Below, one piece after another: positions 36,002 through 44,478 of a stretch of 64,000 nt of DNA; within the stretch, counting starts at the first letter, position 1, and each line of letters begins with the position of its first letter. The position numbers and the translations under genes are program-made. Under the pieces are notes generated by a model, which saw only the letters and a list, made by a program, of their open reading frames with translations, made no database searches and was not told the origin of the DNA. Source of the DNA: CAWGJF01 sp963822905 (GTDB lineage: Bacteria > Bacteroidota > Ignavibacteria > Ignavibacteriales > Ignavibacteriaceae); NCBI GenBank assembly GCA_963822905.1, contig CAWGJF010000003.1:496001-560000 (forward strand), in the 5' to 3' direction.

Positions 36002-37804
36002 ATGACTTCTAAACGATCTCAAAATACCGGTTTAAAATTTCTTTTTGGTTTAAGTGTCTTTTCCCCTGTCATATATTCAACAGGATTAATGGATATTCAA
36101 TTAGCACAAAAAATGTTCTTTTTTTGTATCGCCTTTATTCTTTTTTTATCACAAATCACCCGACTTAATACTATTAAAGATATTCAAGTTTATAAACCTC
36201 TATGTTGCCTGATTTTATTATTCCCAATCACTTTCCTCACATCTTTTTTAAACGGTTCTGAATCACTACTAATTCTTCAACTTTCAAACCTGGTTGTACC
36301 TTTAACAATTATTCTTCAAACAGTTTTCATTTTTATTATTCTTGGGGAAGAAGATTTTTTCAAAACCATTTCGTTTTCTGTTGTTATTGTAACTACACTA
36401 TTTAGTGTTATCGGATTGTTCGAAGTTTACGGGCAGAAAATTATTCCACTTCCAACTATAATAGGGCCGGGATCTACACTTGGTCACCGAAGCTTTGCAG
36501 CAGAATTTCTGCTATCATCTTTTCCATTTCTGCTTATTGCCAGAAATTATATTAATAAAAAAAATCAGTACATTCTTTTAATAGTTTCCTTTATACAGGT
36601 ATCATTTCTTTTTTTTACACGCAACCGTTCTGCGATGATTATACTTTTTGTCGCCTTATTACTTTTTTTTCTGTTCATTTATTTTAGGAAGAAAAAGGGG
36701 AATAAGTTGAAAATTATTCTTGCGGTAGCAACAACTGTTATAATTTCTTTCTTGTTTGCGTTGCAACCTGTGAAAGGAACTCAACGTCCGGAGATGGGAG
36801 CTACAGTTCAAACTTTTTTTGATACTAATTACAAAAGCAACAAACAGCGGCTGGAATATTGGGATGCGTCTTTGCAAATGATTAAATCTAACCCGTTAAC
36901 AGGAATTGGATTGATGAAATGGAGCGGATATTTCCCAAAATATTCTGGTGATTATTTTAATGATAACAATATTTTTTATGTTCAAAGCATACATTCGCAC
37001 AATGATTTGTTAGAAATGGCTTCAGAAAACGGGGTGGCCGCACCAATAATTTTTTTATTGATAATATTCTTTATTTGTTACTCGTTGTGGAAAAAATTAA
37101 AAACTGATGAAAATTATTTTCTTTTGTTGCTGTCATTTTTAATAACATTGGCATTCTCCCTGGTTGCTTTTCCTTTGCACAAATTTTCTTCATATTTTTT
37201 TACGTCAATTGCTGTCGGGATTGCTCTGGTTAATGATAAAAAGACTTTAAAAAGTTATATCAATATAAAGTTCAATCATTTAAAGTTTGTCTTACTTGCT
37301 GCAATTATTATTGGAATTATTGTTACTTATATAAAAATAAAATCGGAAGTAAATCTCTCGGAAGCGATAGCATTTAAAGATCGAAGACAATATTTCCTTA
37401 TGCTTCAGAAACTTGATGATGTATCGCAGGTTTTTTATCCTTTCGATCCTTCTAAACAGCCGGTAGATTATTACAGGGGATTAGCAAATTATCATTTGCA
37501 CAACCTGCCGGAGGCACTTAAAAAAAATCTAAATGCACAAGAACTTGCTCCTTATAATCCGCCTGTATTAAGAAATATAATTGGGGTCTATCAGTCAAGC
37601 AATGGTATTGAAAAAGCTGAGAAACTTTATGAAGAGTATAAAGATATGTTTCCAAACTGTATCGACCCACAGCTAAATTTATTGACTATTTATATACGAA
37701 ATGGTGAAAAGGAAAAGGCTGAAAAACTACTATCTGAGCTTGTAAAGAAAGCCCCGGATAATCCTGTGGTACTTAAATTTAAAAATCAGCTGAATTTGGA
37801 CTAA
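36002..37804 (+). CDS. O-antigen ligase-like (Wzy_C) membrane protein with TPR tail
   Basis: A 600-residue protein with about 12 membrane segments. The large periplasmic loop (about 265-345) holds NPLTGIGLMKW and the conserved IHSHNDLLEMASENG, where His and Asn lie in the Wzy_C/WaaL superfamily active-site region. After the last membrane segment (about 425-445) there is a soluble tail with tetratricopeptide-like repeats (about 460-600). Family members transfer or polymerise undecaprenol-linked glycan, or glycosylate pilins, and a TPR tail is usual in Bacteroidota. It diverges from the nine-gene unit and may handle its product. Confidence 0.82.
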   Translation: MTSKRSQNTGLKFLFGLSVFSPVIYSTGLMDIQLAQKMFFFCIAFILFLSQITRLNTIKDIQVYKPLCCLILLFPITFLTSFLNGSESLLILQLSNLVVPLTIILQTVFIFIILGEEDFFKTISFSVVIVTTLFSVIGLFEVYGQKIIPLPTIIGPGSTLGHRSFAAEFLLSSFPFLLIARNYINKKNQYILLIVSFIQVSFLFFTRNRSAMIILFVALLLFFLFIYFRKKKGNKLKIILAVATTVIISFLFALQPVKGTQRPEMGATVQTFFDTNYKSNKQRLEYWDASLQMIKSNPLTGIGLMKWSGYFPKYSGDYFNDNNIFYVQSIHSHNDLLEMASENGVAAPIIFLLIIFFICYSLWKKLKTDENYFLLLLSFLITLAFSLVAFPLHKFSSYFFTSIAVGIALVNDKKTLKSYINIKFNHLKFVLLAAIIIGIIVTYIKIKSEVNLSEAIAFKDRRQYFLMLQKLDDVSQVFYPFDPSKQPVDYYRGLANYHLHNLPEALKKNLNAQELAPYNPPVLRNIIGVYQSSNGIEKAEKLYEEYKDMFPNCIDPQLNLLTIYIRNGEKEKAEKLLSELVKKAPDNPVVLKFKNQLNLD

Positions 37805-37940
37805 TAATTAAAATTTAAAATCAAATTCTCCGATTTTTCTTATCTCTTAAAATCAATTTCCTTATTTTTAATACTAGAAAAATTTGGTTTATCCCACAAA
37901 CGGGGATTCTAATTCATTAACTGAAATCCGTGAGATATTT

Positions 37941-39560
37941 ATGGAAAAATTATTACTTCTTGGTGCTGAAGCTATTGCCCAGGGTGCAATTGATGGTGGA
38001 ATGTCCGGAGTTTATGCTTATCCCGGGACTCCTTCTACAGAAATAACTGAATATGTTCAAAGAAATAAAACTGCAACTCAAAGAAATATTCACCGGCAAT
38101 GGTCAGCCAATGAAAAAACTGCGATGGAAACTGCGCTTGGAATGAGTTATGCAGGCAAGCGTACAATGGTTTGCATGAAACATGTAGGACTAAATGTTGC
38201 TTCCGATGCATTCATTAACTCAGCGATAACTGGTGTTAATGGTGGACTCATTGTTGTAGTAGCCGATGATCCTTCGATGCATTCATCACAGAATGAACAA
38301 GACTCTCGTTTCTACGGCAAATTTGCAATGATTCCAATGCTTGAACCGTCGAATCAACAGGAAGCTTATGATATGGCTTACGAAGGATTTGAATATTCTG
38401 AAAAATTCAAAATACCAGTTTTGATAAGAATTACAACGAGGCTTTCACATTCACGTTCTGGAGTTGAAACAAGGGAGATAAAAGATGAAAATTCTTTGAC
38501 ATACCCGGAAGATCCAATTCAATTTGTATTACTTCCTTCAAATGCAAGGAAAAGATATAAAGGATTACTTGCAATCCAATCTTTAATTGAACAAGAATCA
38601 GAACGATCTGTTTACAATACTTATTTTCCTGGCAGAGATAAAACGCTTGGAATAATTGCCTGCGGAATTGCACATAATTATTTAAAAGAAAACTTTCCAA
38701 GCAGGAACTGTCCTCACCCAATCTTACAAATCAATCAGTATCCGTTGCCTTATGCTAAAGTAGAGCGAATTTTTGATGAATGTGAAAAAATTTTAGTACT
38801 TGAAGATGGTTATCCATTTGTTGAAGAACAACTAAGAGGCTTTTTAAATAAAAGCGGAAAAATTCTTGGAAGACATGATGGAACCATCCCAGAAGATGGT
38901 GAATTGAGTCCTGATGTAGTTGCAAAAGCTTTAGGTAAGCAGGTTAAAACCGGGTACCCTGTACCAGGAATTGTAGCCAATCGCCCACCTGAATTATGTG
39001 CTGGTTGCAGTCACCGTGACATATACTCAGCACTGAATGAAACAATGAAAGAATTTGGTAAGCAAAAAGTTTTTTCTGACATTGGATGTTATACTCTTGG
39101 CGCACTTCCTCCATGGAATTCAATTAATTCCTGTGTAGATATGGGTGCATCGATTACAATGGCAAAAGGTGCTGCTGATGCCGGTGTTCGTCCTTCTGTT
39201 GCGGTCATCGGCGATTCAACTTTTACTCACAGCGGAATGACGGGTTTGCTTGATTGCGTTTATGAAAACACACCTGTTACAATTATTATCTCCGATAACT
39301 CAACCACTGCAATGACAGGTGGACAGGCATCTCATGCAACTGGTAAGCTGGAAGAAATTTGTGTCGGTCTTGGTGTTAAGCCTGAACATGTTAAAATTAT
39401 GACTCCTTTGCCAAAATACCACGATGAAATGGTGAAAGTTCTACGCAATGAATTATTGTATGAAGGTGTTTCAGTAATTATTCCGAGAAGAGAGTGCATA
39501 CAGACAGCAACAAGAAGTAAGAAAGAACAAAAAGTGAAAGTCGAAGAGGTTTTATTATGA
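37941..39560 (+). CDS. iorA: indolepyruvate oxidoreductase alpha subunit, short form
   Basis: A 539-residue thiamine-diphosphate enzyme subunit that, with IorB, oxidatively decarboxylates aryl pyruvates to aryl-acetyl-CoA. The pyrimidine-binding domain is N-terminal (GVYAYPGTPSTEITE), and the ThDP-binding domain C-terminal (CAGCSHRDIYSAL, GDSTFTHSGMTGLLD, DNSTTAMTGGQ). The usual C-terminal two-[4Fe-4S] ferredoxin domain is missing; the protein ends after RRECIQTAT with a lysine-rich tail. The ATG at 37941 is preferred over a TTG at 37884, which would add 19 unlikely residues. It overlaps iorB by four bases. Confidence 0.9.
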   Translation: MEKLLLLGAEAIAQGAIDGGMSGVYAYPGTPSTEITEYVQRNKTATQRNIHRQWSANEKTAMETALGMSYAGKRTMVCMKHVGLNVASDAFINSAITGVNGGLIVVVADDPSMHSSQNEQDSRFYGKFAMIPMLEPSNQQEAYDMAYEGFEYSEKFKIPVLIRITTRLSHSRSGVETREIKDENSLTYPEDPIQFVLLPSNARKRYKGLLAIQSLIEQESERSVYNTYFPGRDKTLGIIACGIAHNYLKENFPSRNCPHPILQINQYPLPYAKVERIFDECEKILVLEDGYPFVEEQLRGFLNKSGKILGRHDGTIPEDGELSPDVVAKALGKQVKTGYPVPGIVANRPPELCAGCSHRDIYSALNETMKEFGKQKVFSDIGCYTLGALPPWNSINSCVDMGASITMAKGAADAGVRPSVAVIGDSTFTHSGMTGLLDCVYENTPVTIIISDNSTTAMTGGQASHATGKLEEICVGLGVKPEHVKIMTPLPKYHDEMVKVLRNELLYEGVSVIIPRRECIQTATRSKKEQKVKVEEVLL

Positions 39561-40153
39561 AATCAGACATAATTTTATCCGGTGTGGGAGGACAGGGAAT
39601 TCTCTCAATAGCCGCAACAATTGGGATGGCAGCACTTGAAAATAATCTTTTCTTAAAACAGGCAGAAGTTCATGGAATGAGCCAACGCGGTGGTGCTGTG
39701 CAATCTCATTTGAGGATTTCAGAAAATGATATTGCGAGCGACCTTATTCCGCTGGGTAAAGCAGATCTAATAATTTCTGTTGAGCCAATGGAATCACTTA
39801 GGTATCTTCCCTGGCTTTCAGAAAATGGTTGGCTTGTAACAAACACAACACCTTTTGTTAACGTTCCAAATTATCCTGAGATGGAAGAACTGCTAACAGA
39901 AATAGAAAAACTCCCGCATCACATTGCACTAAACGCAGATGAAATTGCAAGACAGGTTAAATCACCTCGTTCATCTAATATTGTTATGCTCGGTGCTGCT
40001 TCTCCTTTTCTCGATATCCCTTATGAAAGCCTTGAAGTAGGAATTCAAAAAATCTTTGGAAGAAAAGGTGAGAAGATAGTTATACTAAATATTGATGCAC
40101 TAAAAGCCGGAAGACAATTTGCTCTTGAACATACTCCGGTTGCCATCAAATAA
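39557..40153 (+). CDS. iorB: indolepyruvate oxidoreductase beta subunit
   Basis: A 198-residue subunit of the 2-oxoacid oxidoreductase gamma-type fold (SGVGGQGILSIAATIG near the N-terminus, HGMSQRGGAVQSHLR). It partners IorA for CoA-dependent oxidation of indolepyruvate or phenylpyruvate. The ATGA overlap with iorA shows translational coupling. A 6-bp hairpin (40170-40185) after the stop, between convergent genes, may terminate the transcript but lacks a good U-tract. Confidence 0.92.
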   Translation: MKSDIILSGVGGQGILSIAATIGMAALENNLFLKQAEVHGMSQRGGAVQSHLRISENDIASDLIPLGKADLIISVEPMESLRYLPWLSENGWLVTNTTPFVNVPNYPEMEELLTEIEKLPHHIALNADEIARQVKSPRSSNIVMLGAASPFLDIPYESLEVGIQKIFGRKGEKIVILNIDALKAGRQFALEHTPVAIK

Positions 40154-40169
40154 TTCACTATTAATAACC

Positions 40170-40185
40170 CCTGATCTAAATCAGG
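40170..40185. terminator. weak hairpin between convergent genes
   Basis: CCTGAT-CTAA-ATCAGG forms a 6-bp stem with a 4-base loop 17 bases beyond the iorB stop and 25 bases beyond the stop of the convergent aminopeptidase gene. There is no U-run adjacent, so only position supports a terminator role. Confidence 0.3.
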
Positions 40186-40209
40186 TACAAAGTATTTTTA
40201 TAACTAACT

Positions 40210-41601
40210 TTATTTTGAGGTGAGCGTTTCAATTTCCTCAACGGTTTTTGGAATTGGTTTAGAACCGAGTACTCTATATCCATCTTCAGTTATCAGCACG
40301 TTATCTTCAATTCTAACACCACCTAAATCACGATATTCTTCAACTTTTTCGTAATTAATATATTCAGAGAATTTATCTTTTTTCTTCCACATATCGATTA
40401 GTTGAGGTATAAAATAAATTCCCGGCTCAACTGTAAAAACAAAACCAGGCTTTAGCGCTTTTGCAAGGCGAAGGTAATTTAATCCGAATTGTTCACTACG
40501 ACTGATGGATTCATCATAGCCAACATATTTTTCACCCAGGTTTTCCATATCGTGGACATCAAGTCCCATCATATGTCCAAGTCCATGTGGGAAGAAAAGT
40601 GCATGTGCTCCTGCCTGAACCGCTTCATCAGCATTTCCTTGCATTAAGTCGAGAGACATCAATCCTTCGGTAATAATTTTTGAAGCTAAAAGGTGAAGCT
40701 CTTTATAAGTCACTTCTGGTTTTGCTGCATCAATAGCTGAAACCTGAGCCTTCAATACAATCTCATAAATTTCTTTTTGTTTTTGAGAAAATTTTCCTCC
40801 TACCGGCAATGTACGCGTAATGTCACTTGCATAGTGAAGTTTCGTTTCTGCACCACTATCATTTACAAGAAGATCACCGGCGTCAAGATAATTTTCATGA
40901 CTGTGGTTATGTAATGTTTCACCATGTTTAGAAACAATCGGCCGGAATGACATCCCACGACCAAGAGATAGAGCAACACCTTCAATCATTCCTGCGATTT
41001 TCTTTTCCTGAACTCCCGGTTTTAACATCTTCATTGCTGCTGTGTGCATCTTGTTAGCTATATCAACAGCGTAATCAATTTCTTTAATCTCTTCTTCTGA
41101 TTTTACAGATCGCTGGTTAACAACCGAAAGTATAAACTCTTTTGAAGTATAATCATTCAATCTCCTTGGCCTGATTCCAAGAAGGTTACCAAGCATAAAA
41201 AGATTTTCGGTTCTGTATTGCGGAAGAAAATGAATCTTCTTTCCCTTTGCAATTGCATCATTTATTACTTCATTTAGCTTATTCAAATTTCCATTATTTC
41301 CCACTCCAGATTTTTCAGCAAGTTCAGAAATTGTTGGTTGAGGTCCCATCCAGACGATATCATCTATTGAAAAATCTTCACCATATAAAGTTTCAGAATT
41401 GTTATCAATGTCAATAACTGCAAAAAGATTTGGGACATCTAATCCGAAATAATAGAGGAAAGAGCTGTCTTGCCTGTAATCATATGTGTTCCCCTGGTAA
41501 TTTGCAGGACTTTCATTATTTCCAGGAAACAAGAGTAAGCCGGATTCAAAATTATTTTTTAGTGAACTTCTTCTATTTGTATAAATCTGTGTTTCGAACA
41601 T
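40210..41601 (-). CDS. pepP: Xaa-Pro aminopeptidase (M24B)
   Basis: A 463-residue metallopeptidase with an N-terminal creatinase-like domain (NYQGNTYDYRQDSSFLYYFG) and a pita-bread catalytic domain. Metal ligands are visible in order: Asp in LLVNDSGAE, Asp in HYASDITRTLPV, His in FFPHGLGHMMGLDVHD, Glu in TVEPGIYF and Glu in GVRIEDNVL. It removes N-terminal residues preceding proline in the cytoplasm. An upstream inverted repeat (41626-41672) may regulate it. It is a stand-alone gene, convergent with iorB. Confidence 0.9.
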   Translation of the reverse strand: MFETQIYTNRRSSLKNNFESGLLLFPGNNESPANYQGNTYDYRQDSSFLYYFGLDVPNLFAVIDIDNNSETLYGEDFSIDDIVWMGPQPTISELAEKSGVGNNGNLNKLNEVINDAIAKGKKIHFLPQYRTENLFMLGNLLGIRPRRLNDYTSKEFILSVVNQRSVKSEEEIKEIDYAVDIANKMHTAAMKMLKPGVQEKKIAGMIEGVALSLGRGMSFRPIVSKHGETLHNHSHENYLDAGDLLVNDSGAETKLHYASDITRTLPVGGKFSQKQKEIYEIVLKAQVSAIDAAKPEVTYKELHLLASKIITEGLMSLDLMQGNADEAVQAGAHALFFPHGLGHMMGLDVHDMENLGEKYVGYDESISRSEQFGLNYLRLAKALKPGFVFTVEPGIYFIPQLIDMWKKKDKFSEYINYEKVEEYRDLGGVRIEDNVLITEDGYRVLGSKPIPKTVEEIETLTSK

Positions 41602-41625
41602 TTAAAACTCCTGTATCATAAAAAA

Positions 41626-41672
41626 AGTTTTTCCGCGAATAAATGATTACAAAGATTTGTTTGCGGAAAACT
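41626..41672. promoter_or_regulatory. inverted repeat upstream of pepP
   Basis: Arms AGTTTTTCCGC and GCGGAAAACT (one T extra in the left arm) are separated by 26 bases and lie 25 bases upstream of the pepP ATG, in the 277-base space diverging from the OmpA-family gene. It could be an operator or a long-loop leader hairpin. Confidence 0.35.
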
Positions 41673-41826
41673 GACTCGTTTTTAAGTACCGTAACTTATT
41701 GAATTTCAGATCAGAATTCCATTATTTTTTCGTGGGTACTAAAAACAGCTTATTCTATGGTAAGGATTTTGATAAAATGCTATATTGTTATTAGAAATTT
41801 GGAAATCTTTAAAAATAAGGGGTTAA

Positions 41827-41857
41827 AATATCTCTCTTTCAATATTTGAGAGATATT
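41827..41857 (+). promoter_or_regulatory. leader hairpin of the OmpA-family gene
   Basis: AATATCTCTC and GAGAGATATT form a perfect 10-bp stem with an 11-base loop, ending 21 bases before the chosen ATG at 41879. Its place suggests a 5'-UTR stem-loop that protects the mRNA, as known for ompA leaders in other bacteria; that parallel is inference. Confidence 0.45.
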
Positions 41858-41878
41858 CAACTCAGAAGAATTGGTTGT

Positions 41879-43327
41879 ATGCAAAAAATGAAAAAATATA
41901 CATTAGCTTTATTTTTTATTTTATTTCTTTTTCCATTTCTGAAAATCGATGCTCAGAATTTTAGTAGTTTGCGTCAACATGCTTTTTCCAAGACATTTGT
42001 GTTTACAGGAGAAGGTGGTTTAACACTCGGTTTAACAGATTACAAAAAAAATAGTACTGGTTTTTCATCAAGACTTTCAGGCGAGTATTTTTTCCCGACA
42101 AGCACAGTACATTCTTTTGGTCTTGGATTAAGATTAGGTTATCTGAGCATTACAGGTGAAGATGATCGTGGAGTTATATCAACAAAAGACAATCCAAATC
42201 AACCAATACCTCCTTCTTTTAATACAAAAGCTTATTCTCTCGGACTTGGTGTAATTTATTTAATTTCCATTGATGATATTTTCTTTCCACAGGCTTCATT
42301 TGGTTTCTCAAATTTATGGTTCGATCCAAAAGATAATGAAGGAAACCCTGCATATGGAAATGAACGTGGTTTGTATTCAAAATCCACACAAGTTTTTAAT
42401 CTTGATTTAGGATTCAGGATTTTACCGGTTGATAAGTTAAGTCTGAATATATCTGCAGGCATTAATGTTTCGTTGAGTGATTATCTCGATGATGTAGCAG
42501 CCGCGGGAAAAAATGATTCCTATCTAACGTTTATGTTTGGAATTTCATATTCACCATTCAGCAGTGCAGACCCTGATAATGATGGAATTAAGGGAAAAGA
42601 TGATCTTTGTCCTGATCAACCTGAAGATTTTGACGGATTTCAGGATGATGATGGTTGCCCAGATCCGGATAATGATGGCGATGGTGTATTAGATCAATTT
42701 GATAAATGCCCCAATGAACCCGAAGACAAAGACGGATTTCAGGATGATGATGGTTGTCCAGATCCGGATAATGATAATGATGGAATCGAAGATGCATTTG
42801 ACAAATGTCCGAACGAAGCAGAAGATTTTGATGGATTCGCAGACAGAGATGGTTGCCCGGATTATGATAATGATGGTGATGGAATACCGGATTCAATTGA
42901 TGCATGTCCGAATGAACCTGAAACATTAAACGGAATTAATGATGATGATGGTTGTCCGGATTCTGTTGCCGCAGAGTTGCCAGATAAGTTTAACTTAAGT
43001 GCAGATGAAATATTTAATCAGAATTCTTCTCAGATAAAATTTGAAGCCAAAAATATTCTTGATAATATTGTTGCCATACTACGAAACCATCCTGATTTGA
43101 ACTGGAGAATTGAGGGACATATGGATACCCAGGGAAGCGAAAATTATATGAGAACATTATCGTTTGAAAGAGCTAAAGCTGTACTTGAATATTTTTCTAC
43201 ATTTGGTGGATTGGACAAATCCAAATTTGAAATTTTTGGAATGGGGGATAAGTTTCCAATTGGAAATAATAATACTGAAAATGGTAGAAAACAGAATAGA
43301 AGAATTGAGATTATTAAAATTCAGTAA
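41879..43327 (+). CDS. OmpA-family protein with thrombospondin type-3 repeats
   Basis: The 482-residue precursor has a signal peptide (MKKYTLALFFILFLFPFLKIDAQ) and an N-terminal beta-barrel-like domain to about residue 215. Four calcium-type TSP3 repeats (about 225-360, DxDxDG and CP motifs) lead to a C-terminal OmpA peptidoglycan-binding domain (IEGHMDTQGSENYMRTLSFERAKAVLEYF, then NRRIEI). It anchors the outer membrane to peptidoglycan. The ATG at 41879 (or 41888) is chosen; the longer TTG start at 41846 falls inside the leader hairpin. It is divergent from pepP. Confidence 0.9.
   Translation: MQKMKKYTLALFFILFLFPFLKIDAQNFSSLRQHAFSKTFVFTGEGGLTLGLTDYKKNSTGFSSRLSGEYFFPTSTVHSFGLGLRLGYLSITGEDDRGVISTKDNPNQPIPPSFNTKAYSLGLGVIYLISIDDIFFPQASFGFSNLWFDPKDNEGNPAYGNERGLYSKSTQVFNLDLGFRILPVDKLSLNISAGINVSLSDYLDDVAAAGKNDSYLTFMFGISYSPFSSADPDNDGIKGKDDLCPDQPEDFDGFQDDDGCPDPDNDGDGVLDQFDKCPNEPEDKDGFQDDDGCPDPDNDNDGIEDAFDKCPNEAEDFDGFADRDGCPDYDNDGDGIPDSIDACPNEPETLNGINDDDGCPDSVAAELPDKFNLSADEIFNQNSSQIKFEAKNILDNIVAILRNHPDLNWRIEGHMDTQGSENYMRTLSFERAKAVLEYFSTFGGLDKSKFEIFGMGDKFPIGNNNTENGRKQNRRIEIIKIQ
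42632..42775 (+). repeat. near-identical 45-bp repeats in the TSP3 region
   Basis: The 45 bases at 42632-42676 recur at 42731-42775 with a single C/T difference, an offset of 99 bases (33 codons). They encode the GFQDDDGCPDPDND unit of two successive TSP3 repeats. Near-identity at DNA level suggests recent duplication or gene conversion within the gene. Confidence 0.75.
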
Positions 43328-43566
43328 CCACTTAAGTTAACAGTTGTGGAGTAAAATTGATTAATATTATTCATAGTTTACTTCTCACAAATAGGAAAAT
43401 TAGGGGATAGAAATATTCCGGACGTTGGAAAATAACCGGTAATATCTACGTATTATCTAACGCAGGTACATTATTTTTATTTTTATTAGGGATTTCGTTT
43501 GGTATAATTATTTGTGTACCTTTTCTAACAATTGAAAACTCCAAAATACTTGTTAGGAGCAATAGA

Positions 43567-43767
43567 ATGGGATCATCAAAAATATTAAACCTTCATAAAC
43601 CATACTCAATTCTGGATTCGGCAAGCTCCTATGCTGAAAATAAGACACTTAAAGATTATACAGTTGGAATTAGTAAGGTAAAGAATTTTAAGGGATTGAC
43701 TAAGTTTGTATTGAGTGTTGGATATTTTGGTGCTTTAGTTTTTTCACTGGTTAAATTGTTGACATAG
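43567..43767 (+). CDS. 66-residue protein with C-terminal membrane helix
   Basis: The 66-residue product has a polar N-terminus (about 1-45) and one hydrophobic segment at about 46-64 (FVLSVGYFGALVFSLVKLL). I do not recognise it. AGGAG lies eight bases upstream of the ATG, and a good terminator follows 25 bases after the stop, so a short dedicated transcription unit is well supported. A TATAAT-like box lies at about 43502 without a recognisable -35. A single-helix tail suggests a small inner-membrane protein. Confidence 0.62.
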   Translation: MGSSKILNLHKPYSILDSASSYAENKTLKDYTVGISKVKNFKGLTKFVLSVGYFGALVFSLVKLLT

Positions 43768-43788
43768 TACTAAAAACTTATATGAATA

Positions 43789-43823
43789 AAAAAGCAGGAT
43801 GAATTAATCCTGCTTTTCTTTTT
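43789..43823. terminator. bidirectional intrinsic terminator
   Basis: AAAGCAGGAT-GAATTA-ATCCTGCTTT is a 10-bp stem with a 6-base loop, followed by TCTTTTT on the plus strand and preceded by an A-rich run, so it can act in both directions. It ends the 66-residue gene and the minus-strand acetyltransferase gene. Confidence 0.85.
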
Positions 43824-43835
43824 AAAAATATTTAA

Positions 43836-44303
43836 TTATAATTTTTTAATTACTTTAGCTGGAACACCAGCAACAATTGTTTTTGGGGGAACATCTTTTG
43901 TAACTACTGCGCCGGCACCAACCACAGCAAATTCACCAATTATAACTCCACACATTATCGTAGCTGAAGAGCCGATTGAAGCACCATCTTTTACAAATGT
44001 TTCAACAACTTTCCAATCTTCTTCCGATTGCATTGAGCCATCAAGGTTTACAGCGCGGGGCACCTTATCATTAATGAAAGTCACATTGTGTCCAACGAAA
44101 ACATTATTTCCTATATGCACTCCTTCGCAAATAAAAGTGTGAGACGAAATTTTACAATTTTTGCCAATAGTAGCATTTTTTTGAATTTCTACGAATGTTC
44201 CGATTTTTGTATCATCATCAATTGAACAACCGTAAAGATTTACGAAATCGAAAATTTTTACATCTTTTCCGAGTTTAACATTATTGATATTTTTCTTTTC
44301 CAT
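43836..44303 (-). CDS. left-handed beta-helix N-acetyltransferase (WbpD-like)
   Basis: A 155-residue hexapeptide-repeat acyltransferase: successive [LIV]GxxxxI units (TKIGTFVEI, ATIGKNCKI, VHIGNNVFVG, and GVIIGEFAVVGAGAVVTKDVPP) build a left-handed beta-helix that trimerises. It matches WbpD-type enzymes that N-acetylate a 3-amino UDP-sugar. It ends in an AGVPAKVIKKL tail. It is the last gene of the minus arm, 175 bases after the Gfo/Idh-like gene; together with the latter and the DegT-like gene it fits the pathway to UDP-2,3-diacetamido-2,3-dideoxy-glucuronate. Confidence 0.85.
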   Translation of the reverse strand: MEKKNINNVKLGKDVKIFDFVNLYGCSIDDDTKIGTFVEIQKNATIGKNCKISSHTFICEGVHIGNNVFVGHNVTFINDKVPRAVNLDGSMQSEEDWKVVETFVKDGASIGSSATIMCGVIIGEFAVVGAGAVVTKDVPPKTIVAGVPAKVIKKL

Positions 44304-44419
44304 CTTAAATTTTCCCCGGTTTTGTTTTCAGGATATTATGGATTTATTACTTGTACAAATTTATAATTCAAATTATTGAAATCAATGTAAGCAAATTAAA
44401 TTGTATATAAGATTGGGTG

Positions 44420-44449
44420 ATAGATTTTCAAAAAAACAGAAAAATCTAT
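44420..44449. repeat. AT-rich inverted repeat downstream of the Gfo/Idh gene
   Basis: ATAGATTTT and AAAATCTAT (9 bp each, 12-base loop) lie 29 bases beyond the stop of the Gfo/Idh-like gene on the minus strand. The loop and surroundings are A/T-rich but there is no U-tract in the right place, so termination is only possible, not shown. Confidence 0.3.
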
Positions 44450-44478
44450 TTATATAGCTTATAGAATGAGGAAGAAAA

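Noticed and set aside
37884..37940. TTG extension of iorA
   Set aside because: Nineteen added residues lack conservation, while the ATG at 37941 begins the expected domain.
42588..42926. Histidine-rich minus-strand frame opposite the TSP3 repeats
   Set aside because: It is a shadow of the Asp/Asn-rich repeats of the OmpA-family gene.
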